Source: CBDUQI01 sp965369325 (GTDB taxonomy: Bacteria > Pseudomonadota > Gammaproteobacteria > Steroidobacterales > JBCBZW01). From it: a DNA stretch of 17,954 bases. Numbering within the stretch: the stretch's first letter is position 1; every line of letters starts with the position of its first letter. Under the pieces are notes generated by a model. The model saw nothing but the letters and a program-made list of their open reading frames with translations, searched no databases and was not told where the DNA came from. Below, one piece after another: positions 13,090-17,954 of the stretch. The stretch covers positions 1-17,954 of the forward strand of contig CBDUQI010000117.1 in NCBI GenBank assembly GCA_965369325.1, in the 5' to 3' direction. The translations under genes were made by a program, and so were the position numbers.

Positions 13090-14463
13090 TTAATCGCCCA
13101 CGTTCAGCGCAATATCCAATGTGCGTCTCGGTGAGTCCAGTTGAAATTTCACCTGGTTAAACTTGGGCGGCCCCATGCGCGGCGGTGGATTATTGGATGC
13201 GCCGGTGGGCTCTTTGGGTTTTCCGTACCAGTGGCGCTCCATGGTGCCGCTGGCGTTCGTGTCGTGGTGTACGAGTACCGCGTAGGTGCCGTAGCTAAGC
13301 TCTTCGACCGTCCAGCTTGCCTGTCGATTCTGGATGTCCACCGCCTCGGCAAGCACTGGGCGCTTCAGGAAGTGTTTTTTTGAATCGAACAGCGTGAAGC
13401 GCAACTGGCCTTCGTTGCTCGCTAGGCTCTGCACTCGCACCACAAGCGTGCCAGCGGTCGATACCTCGCTGGCAGTGGCTTTGTTCAACATGCCGATACG
13501 CTGCAACCATTGTTGTTGGCTGGGGAAGTAGGACTCAACGAACGGCCCGCCGTGGCCTTCGGTTCTCATGCCGTGTCCAGCATCGTCGAGGACCTCCACC
13601 CGGTTGTGCTCAATGCCGGGACCCAGTGATTCACGCCAGGCATTGGCCGTGCGCTCCGCTGGCGTGAGCGGATCCTTGCCGCCCAGCAGCACCAACACCG
13701 GCACGGTAAGCTGCTGGATGGAAGTTCTCGGATCGAAGGTCGCGACCCACGCCCAGTTGTGGCGGTTGTTCTCACCCGGTATCACCCGCTCAATGCCGAG
13801 TGCGCTGAGCCACGCCTCGCCGCGGTAGCCTTCGATCACCGCCATGAGCGATTTGCGACTCCGGTCGCTTGCCAGATACTCGAAGTATGCGTCGAGCACG
13901 AGTTGCGCGTCTCGCACGGCGCCGTGCGAGCTATCCGCAGCCTGCGCGAGCTGTCGATATCTGGCGGTCTCGACTTCGCGCGGTGTCAGGCCACCGCCGG
14001 TGACCGCGATCGCAAAAGCAGGTGAGGTTTCACCTACTGCCAGCGGTAGTACCCATCCACCCTGTGATATCCCCCAATACCCAGCCCTGTCGGCATCGAC
14101 GGTGGGTTGGTCGGTCAGAAATCGGAAGGCGGCTGCGGCGTCGTCGGCCAGGTCGGTTAATGAGCTGGTGATCCAGTTGCCACCTGACTGGCCTGAGCCG
14201 CGTTTGTCGTAGATCAGCACGGCCATGCCCATGTCCACAAACCGTCTCGCCACCTCATGTAACTCGGATCGCTCGCCTGGACCGGAGCCCGCGACCAGTA
14301 CCAGCCCCGGGTGGGGTGCGCCGTCGGGTGGTTGCATCAGCGTGCCAGCCAGCACCACCTCGCCGTTCGTGACGCTCACTTCGGTGAGATCAATTGCCGC
14401 TTCGGCAGCACAGGTTGCGCACACGGTGCAAGCCGCCAACATCGCGCGTGTAAGAATCTTCAT
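13090..14463 (-). CDS. Secreted alpha/beta hydrolase fused to a DUF2141 domain
   Basis: The 457-residue protein has a signal peptide (1-22, ending EAA). The alpha/beta-hydrolase domain shows VAGSGPGERS (57-66, oxyanion region), YDKRGSGQSGG (85-95), the nucleophile elbow GISQGG (131-136, Ser133), GGKDPLTP (261-268, Asp264) and DDAGHGM (293-299, His297), a complete catalytic triad. Residues 338-455 match DUF2141: TLFD, YGTYAVLVHHDTNASGTM (391-408), GKPKEPTGASNN (414-425) and GPPKFNQVKFQL (431-442). DUF2141 is normally a stand-alone secreted protein, so the fusion is unusual. Esterase or peptidase activity in the periplasm or outside is inferred. It is divergent from a winged-helix regulator 82 bp away, which may control it. 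Confidence 0.85.
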   Translation of the reverse strand: MKILTRAMLAACTVCATCAAEAAIDLTEVSVTNGEVVLAGTLMQPPDGAPHPGLVLVAGSGPGERSELHEVARRFVDMGMAVLIYDKRGSGQSGGNWITSSLTDLADDAAAAFRFLTDQPTVDADRAGYWGISQGGWVLPLAVGETSPAFAIAVTGGGLTPREVETARYRQLAQAADSSHGAVRDAQLVLDAYFEYLASDRSRKSLMAVIEGYRGEAWLSALGIERVIPGENNRHNWAWVATFDPRTSIQQLTVPVLVLLGGKDPLTPAERTANAWRESLGPGIEHNRVEVLDDAGHGMRTEGHGGPFVESYFPSQQQWLQRIGMLNKATASEVSTAGTLVVRVQSLASNEGQLRFTLFDSKKHFLKRPVLAEAVDIQNRQASWTVEELSYGTYAVLVHHDTNASGTMERHWYGKPKEPTGASNNPPPRMGPPKFNQVKFQLDSPRRTLDIALNVGD

Positions 14464-14545
14464 CGTCTTTCAACGCTTTTGACCTAGGGAGCATCAAATT
14501 GCCAAGGTGGGATAGAACTTACAAGTGAAGTAACGTGAAAAGACG

Positions 14546-14989
14546 ATGAATTCTCAATACCTGCGCGCGGGTGACCTGCGGCTCGACCTGCGGGCGCCAG
14601 CGGTGACGCGTGGGCGCCAGCGGCTTGCGTTGCCTGGGCTTTCTTATCGTCTGCTCAAGGTGCTGGCCGAGCGATGGCCTGATACGGTGAGTCGGCGCGA
14701 GTTGGTGCTGGCTGTCTGGGGCGATGTTGTGGTGTCTGATGATGCGCTGCGGCAGCGGGTGCGTTTGCTGCGCCGGTTGCTGGGCAGTTCGCACTACGTT
14801 GCGTCGGTGAAGGGAGTCGGTTATCGCCTTGGTGTGCCGGTCGATACTTGCGATTCGCCCCCGCGTCGATTGCGCTATGGGATCGCCGCGTCGTTGTTCG
14901 TATTGGCCGTCGCATCGATTCTGGTGATTGGTCGTGCGGAGCCCGGTGAGACGTTTGCCCACGGCATCAAACACGCCATTCGTCATTGA
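14546..14989 (+). CDS. Membrane-anchored OmpR/CadC-type winged-helix regulator (short)
   Basis: Residues 1-97 form a Trans_reg_C winged helix: LSYRLLKVLAERWPDTVSRRELVLAVWG (32-59), then SDDALRQRVRLLRRLLG (64-80, recognition helix), then YVASVKGVGYRLGV (84-97, wing). A single membrane helix follows (about 111-129, IAASLFVLAVASILVIG), then an 18-residue tail. CadC/ToxR-type regulators bind DNA in the cytoplasm and sense through a periplasmic domain or TPRs; here that part is essentially missing. No receiver domain precedes the DNA-binding part. It is divergent from the secreted hydrolase gene, suggesting local regulation. The start has no strong ribosome binding site. Confidence 0.8.
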   Translation: MNSQYLRAGDLRLDLRAPAVTRGRQRLALPGLSYRLLKVLAERWPDTVSRRELVLAVWGDVVVSDDALRQRVRLLRRLLGSSHYVASVKGVGYRLGVPVDTCDSPPRRLRYGIAASLFVLAVASILVIGRAEPGETFAHGIKHAIRH

Positions 14990-15021
14990 CCACGCGACCG
15001 GACGGGTAGATGACCTATGCG

Positions 15022-15053
15022 GGAATAGGTGTTGGGCGGAATAGGTGTTGGGT
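15022..15053 (+). repeat. Tandem duplication of a 16-bp unit
   Basis: GGAATAGGTGTTGGGC (15022-15037) is directly followed by GGAATAGGTGTTGGGT (15038-15053), identical at 15 of 16 positions. It lies 33 bp after the regulator's stop codon in the gap between convergent genes. No function is apparent; replication slippage is the simplest explanation. Confidence 0.85.
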
Positions 15054-15146
15054 GATAGTCGTTAGCTTGCTCAGTCTTGGCGCAGGAGACCTAGGCCTTG
15101 TTTTCGTACCTGCTCTCCTGGCCGCGCTTGGCCGAAGAGCTGCCTT

Positions 15147-15929
15147 CTACGCGTTGCGCCGACGCCCCCATCCAATCAGGCCGATCAGGCCCGACCCCAG
15201 AAAGTATAACGAGGCGGGAAGCGGGATGACGGCGTTACGTGCCTGCACTTGCGCGGAGGCGGCGAATGAGAGCATGTCGCCCGCTTGTAAATCGATCTCA
15301 TAGGTGAGCGTGCCCGAGACGGTCTGCGAGCCATCTGCTACACGTACTTCGTTGAACACTCCGTCAATAAATACAAAGCCCCCATCCGGGGTGCCGATGA
15401 CCTGGCCAAAAAACACGCCTGCGATGGCGCCGATGTTAGCCGGGGAAGGGCTGGAGCCTACTACCTCGCCAGACACCGTGAAATCCAAAGAGATGAGGAG
15501 CGTGCCACTGCCTTCGGTTGCTGTCATCGCTAACAAACGAGAGACCGCGGAGGAGCCGAAGTCGAAGGCGTTCGGTGTGGGCGTAGTCGCTTGCGTGGAT
15601 GCGACGATGCCGCCACTACCCAGCGGGTCTGTGCTGCCGCTAGAGGTCACCGAGCCGCTAGGGCTCGTCGCCGACTGTGAATCTCCCAGCGATGACAAAG
15701 TCCCCACGGGGGCGGTTCCATCAGAGGCAGAATTGGCGGTAACGGTAATGACATCAAGTCCATCTGGTGCTATTTCCACCATCAATGAATCGGTTGTCTG
15801 TATTGTTAAGGAGCCCCAATCGATCTCCGCGCTCGCGAGCACTGAACTGGCGGCATGCGCGTTAACAGCGAAGACACTGAAGAGAACAGAAACTAGAACG
15901 GCGAATGGTATGCGCTTGGTTGGAATCAT
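15147..15929 (-). CDS. Secreted VPLPA/PEP-CTERM sorting-signal protein
   Basis: The 260-residue protein has a signal peptide (about 1-27, ending NAHAA). Its C-terminal sorting tail is AVIPLPASLYF, a hydrophobic helix (LGSGLIGLIG) and WGRRRNA: the VPLPA form of PEP-CTERM followed by the basic cluster. The mature part is Ser/Thr/Gly-rich with predicted beta strands, resembling adhesin-like or matrix proteins, and has no enzyme motif. AGGGAGG lies 7 bp before the ATG. Such proteins are processed by a membrane exosortase, not present in this window, and are linked to extracellular polysaccharide. It is unrelated in sequence to the other VPLPA protein at 10077 except for the tail. Confidence 0.8.
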   Translation of the reverse strand: MIPTKRIPFAVLVSVLFSVFAVNAHAASSVLASAEIDWGSLTIQTTDSLMVEIAPDGLDVITVTANSASDGTAPVGTLSSLGDSQSATSPSGSVTSSGSTDPLGSGGIVASTQATTPTPNAFDFGSSAVSRLLAMTATEGSGTLLISLDFTVSGEVVGSSPSPANIGAIAGVFFGQVIGTPDGGFVFIDGVFNEVRVADGSQTVSGTLTYEIDLQAGDMLSFAASAQVQARNAVIPLPASLYFLGSGLIGLIGWGRRRNA

Positions 15930-15983
15930 TGTACTGCCTCCCTGGCAATCATTGGTTTTAGCGAAACGCCCATACCAGCACAG

Positions 15984-15999
15984 GGCGAACCACGCTCCA
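15984..15999 (-). promoter_or_regulatory. Possible sigma-54 promoter of the VPLPA-CTERM gene
   Basis: On the minus strand TGGAGCGTGGTTCGCC shows the invariant GG-N10-GC spacing of -24/-12 promoters and matches 8 of the 12 defined positions of TGGCACGNNNNTTGCW. The -12 element lies about 56 bp upstream of the ATG, a sensible distance. PEP-CTERM genes are often controlled by a sigma-54-dependent regulator (PrsR), which makes the match more interesting. The match is partial and no enhancer site is identified. Confidence 0.3.
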
Positions 16000-16119
16000 A
16001 CTTACGTGAGTTAGCCTAAAGTAATTTTCCGCCTACCGCCAATCGTGAAAGTTGCGATAGTAATTAATACGCCGCGCGGCAGGGTTGTCTTCGCTTGCGG
16101 TCCCGCCATTTCGCTTCAT

Positions 16120-17049
16120 TCAATCCCAGTCGAGCTGTTTCAGATATTGTTCGTAGGTCAGCAGGTTTGGATGCAGGGTCCGTAGCGCCGAGACGTCTAC
16201 CTGATATCCGGTGTCGTCGAACCATCGCAACATCCCGGTCATTTGTTCGCCCGACGCGTCCTCGTAGGCGCGCCAGCTGATTTGTTGATGCCTCACATCG
16301 GCGCCGGTCGCACGCGACAGGGCGTCGACAAACTCTGCAATGGTGAGCTGGTCGCCGGCGATATCGATGGCCTTGCCGAGCCACTCATCCGGATTGTCAA
16401 AGGCCTCGCCGACAAAGTAGCCAATGTCCCTGACGGCAATCCACTGATGGCTTCTGCCTGAAGCGCGTGGATCAAAGTAGATTCCGGACAAGACGCTATC
16501 GCGAGAAAACCGGATGTTATCCATGAACTCGACCGGGCGTACAATTGAGAATCTTATGCCGGAATCGCGTAAGTAGATTTCCACCTCCGCCTTGCTGTCG
16601 AAGTGCGGGATGCCAGTGCCCGTGTCCGCGCTGGCAACTGATGTGAAGACGAAGTGCTGTACGCTGGCGGCTCGCGCAGAATCGATCAACTGCTTGCCGT
16701 GTTGTACTTCCTTGTCGTAGCCGTGTTCCCAGAAATCTGTCACGGCAAAAACGCCATGCGCCCCGTCCATCGCTGTGACCAGGCTTTGCGCATCGTCAAA
16801 ATCACCCCGGATCATTTCGACACCGATGCTCGACATCGCCTTCGCGCGGTTTGAATTCGGGTTTCGTGTAAGGCCGCGCACGGCAAAACCACGCCTGAGC
16901 AATTCGCGCGCCACCGCGCCACCCTGGCTTCCAGTCGCGCCGGTCACTAACACAATTTGCGACTCAGCATGACTGGATGCACTGTGGTCCGCGCTTTCGC
17001 AGCCGAGCGCCGTCACGGCCGCCAGTAAGATTAACGCCAAATTTCTCAT
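16120..17049 (-). CDS. NmrA-like NAD(P)-binding protein with a lipoprotein-like leader
   Basis: The 309-residue protein is an atypical short-chain dehydrogenase of the NmrA/NAD-dependent-epimerase type. VLVTGATGSQGG (33-44) is the TGxxGxxG Rossmann loop, and GLTRNPNS (59-66) follows strand 2. IRGDFDD and HFVFTSVASAD follow, and IRFSIVRPVEFMDN is the active-site-side strand typical of NmrA proteins. No Tyr-x-x-x-Lys motif is evident. Ahead of the domain is a hydrophobic leader with a lipobox-like ALGC (14-17) and a Ser/His-rich linker, so it may be exported and lipidated. That is odd for an NAD(P)-binding protein, because the cofactor is cytoplasmic. AAGGGAG supports the start. It may act as a redox sensor, isomerase or reductase; the substrate is unknown. 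Confidence 0.8.
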   Translation of the reverse strand: MRNLALILLAAVTALGCESADHSASSHAESQIVLVTGATGSQGGAVARELLRRGFAVRGLTRNPNSNRAKAMSSIGVEMIRGDFDDAQSLVTAMDGAHGVFAVTDFWEHGYDKEVQHGKQLIDSARAASVQHFVFTSVASADTGTGIPHFDSKAEVEIYLRDSGIRFSIVRPVEFMDNIRFSRDSVLSGIYFDPRASGRSHQWIAVRDIGYFVGEAFDNPDEWLGKAIDIAGDQLTIAEFVDALSRATGADVRHQQISWRAYEDASGEQMTGMLRWFDDTGYQVDVSALRTLHPNLLTYEQYLKQLDWD

Positions 17050-17189
17050 TCAGGACGCTCCCTTAGGACTCCGGGCAGTCGATCAAAATACGCCCGTTGG
17101 ACAGTCTTTAAGGTCTGATACTGTCGTTCCTGCTGGGCGCGGCGCTATCCCGAATTCTTCAATCCGGCACAACAACTCGGGAACTGAGG

Positions 17190-17954
17190 TTAGCGGAACT
17201 GGTCCAGAATGCCGCCCAGCGCGCCTGAACCCGGGCACAACTTCTCAAACGGAATCGCCCGCAGCGCGCAATCCGGCGTGTTGTTCACCGTGTGCATATC
17301 CGGCATCCCTGGTTGCAGGTACAGCAGGCCGGTGATGATCTCATCTGCGGCTTGTGCGTTGTGCAGGTAGTTGTAGGCTGCGCCGCGATCGGTCGGGTCG
17401 TACAGCTTGTCCAGCTTGCGCAGCACAATGGTGCTGCCGTCATGCAACTGTACCGGCATCGCTTCGCCCTCATCGTAAGCGGCACGAATCTCCTCGCGCG
17501 GCGGGATGTAGTCGGCGAACACGGCAGGCTTGTAGTGGTCGCGGGTATAGGAGTAGCTCTTGGTGGAGCCTTCATGATCGTTAAAGGTGACGCACGGGGA
17601 GATGACATCCACCAGCGCAAAGCCTTTGTGTCGCATCGCTGCCTGCAGCAGCGGGACCAGCTGGGCTTTGTCGCCGGAGAAGCTGCGGGCGACAAAGTTG
17701 CAGCCCAGCGCGAGCGCTGTCTGGCACGGGTCGATAGGAGGCTGCTGGTTGGCGGCGCCGCGCTTGGCTTTGCTGCCTAAGTCAGCGGAGGCAGAAAACT
17801 GTCCTTTGGTCAGGCCGTACACGCCGTTGTTCTCCACCACATACAACATATCCAGGTTGCGCCTTATTGCATGCGCGAACTGGCCCATGCCGATAGACAG
17901 CGTATCGCCATCGCCGGATACCCCGATGATGGGTAGCTCGCGATTGGCCGCGCT
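17190..17954 (-). CDS. korB: 2-oxoacid:ferredoxin oxidoreductase beta subunit (3' part)
   Basis: The frame stays open to the window end, giving 254 residues without the N-terminus. IIGVSGDGDTLSIG (visible residues 9-22) begins the thiamine-diphosphate motif, GDG followed about 30 residues later by Asn-Asn in ENNGVYGLTKGQ. HEGSTKSYSYTRDHY is characteristic of KorB-type subunits of 2-oxoglutarate (2-oxoacid):ferredoxin oxidoreductase, which decarboxylate a 2-oxoacid to acyl-CoA and reduce ferredoxin in the cytoplasm. The catalytic alpha/gamma subunit (KorA) is expected just outside the window. Substrate preference (2-oxoglutarate versus other oxoacids) cannot be settled from this subunit alone. 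An internal ATG at 17888 is not the true start, because conserved motif residues lie upstream of it. Confidence 0.9.
   Translation of the reverse strand, partial: SAANRELPIIGVSGDGDTLSIGMGQFAHAIRRNLDMLYVVENNGVYGLTKGQFSASADLGSKAKRGAANQQPPIDPCQTALALGCNFVARSFSGDKAQLVPLLQAAMRHKGFALVDVISPCVTFNDHEGSTKSYSYTRDHYKPAVFADYIPPREEIRAAYDEGEAMPVQLHDGSTIVLRKLDKLYDPTDRGAAYNYLHNAQAADEIITGLLYLQPGMPDMHTVNNTPDCALRAIPFEKLCPGSGALGGILDQFR

Noticed and set aside
15010..15303. 97-aa plus-strand frame after the winged-helix regulator
   Set aside because: It begins at the tandem repeat without a ribosome binding site and runs antisense into the VPLPA gene; the basic Arg/Pro-rich stretch is the reverse of that gene's C-terminal tail.
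15304..16014. 236-aa plus-strand frame opposite the VPLPA-CTERM gene
   Set aside because: The minus-strand product has a signal peptide, sorting tail and good ribosome binding site; the plus-strand frame has none and is a shadow.
1..17954. CRISPR array, tRNA, rRNA or insertion sequence
   Set aside because: No regularly spaced repeats, no transposase-like protein and no recognisable structural RNA were found on reading both strands.

Overview
This 17,954-bp window is chromosomal DNA that I read as coming from a gammaproteobacterium, probably free-living or marine. This is an inference from gene content: TonB-dependent receptor, two proteins with VPLPA/PEP-CTERM sorting tails, a ferredoxin-type 2-oxoacid oxidoreductase, and a proteobacterial-style nucleoside salvage locus. 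No rRNA or tRNA was recognised.

Left part (1-6612), nucleoside salvage backbone. Phosphopentomutase (deoB, minus strand) is followed with an ATGA overlap by a further gene cut off by the window start. Divergent from it on the plus strand are a trimeric-type purine nucleoside phosphorylase, an NupC/CNT nucleoside symporter, a CYTH-domain protein and a TonB-dependent receptor ending at a strong intrinsic terminator (6582-6612). Together they suggest uptake of (purine) nucleosides, phosphorolysis, and conversion of (deoxy)ribose-1-phosphate to the 5-phosphate. The transporter carries Gly-Met at the positions that distinguish purine-selective from pyrimidine-selective human CNTs, which fits the adjacent PNP.

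Middle part (about 6613-10042), an accessory region with integron-cassette character but no integrase in the window. The heptamer GTTAGGC, the integron core-site consensus, occurs four times on the plus strand at gene boundaries (6855, 8103, 8294, 10036). One fuller attC-like imperfect palindrome lies at 8892-9005. Between these sites are two TIR-domain genes (7014-7646, 7680-8072), a 191-bp cassette-like segment, a small SET-domain protein (8310-8822), and a protein joining a macro-like N-terminal domain to a TIR/deoxyribosyltransferase-like NAD/nucleotide-binding domain (8997-9989). TIR enzymes plus a macro-type sensor are the ingredients of Thoeris-type NAD-signalling defence, so this is the best candidate here for an undescribed or divergent immune module.

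Right accessory part (10077-13088). It holds a secreted VPLPA-CTERM protein that starts 35 bp after a GTTAGGC site, then a compact operon of a 53-aa membrane peptide, a HEAT-repeat-like protein and a glutathione-S-transferase-like protein, and then a four-helix membrane protein.

Right backbone (13090-17954). A secreted alpha/beta hydrolase fused to DUF2141 is divergent from a short membrane-anchored OmpR-type winged-helix regulator. These are followed, on the minus strand, by a second VPLPA-CTERM protein, an NmrA-like Rossmann protein with an unexpected lipobox leader, and the 3' part of a 2-oxoacid:ferredoxin oxidoreductase beta subunit cut by the window end.
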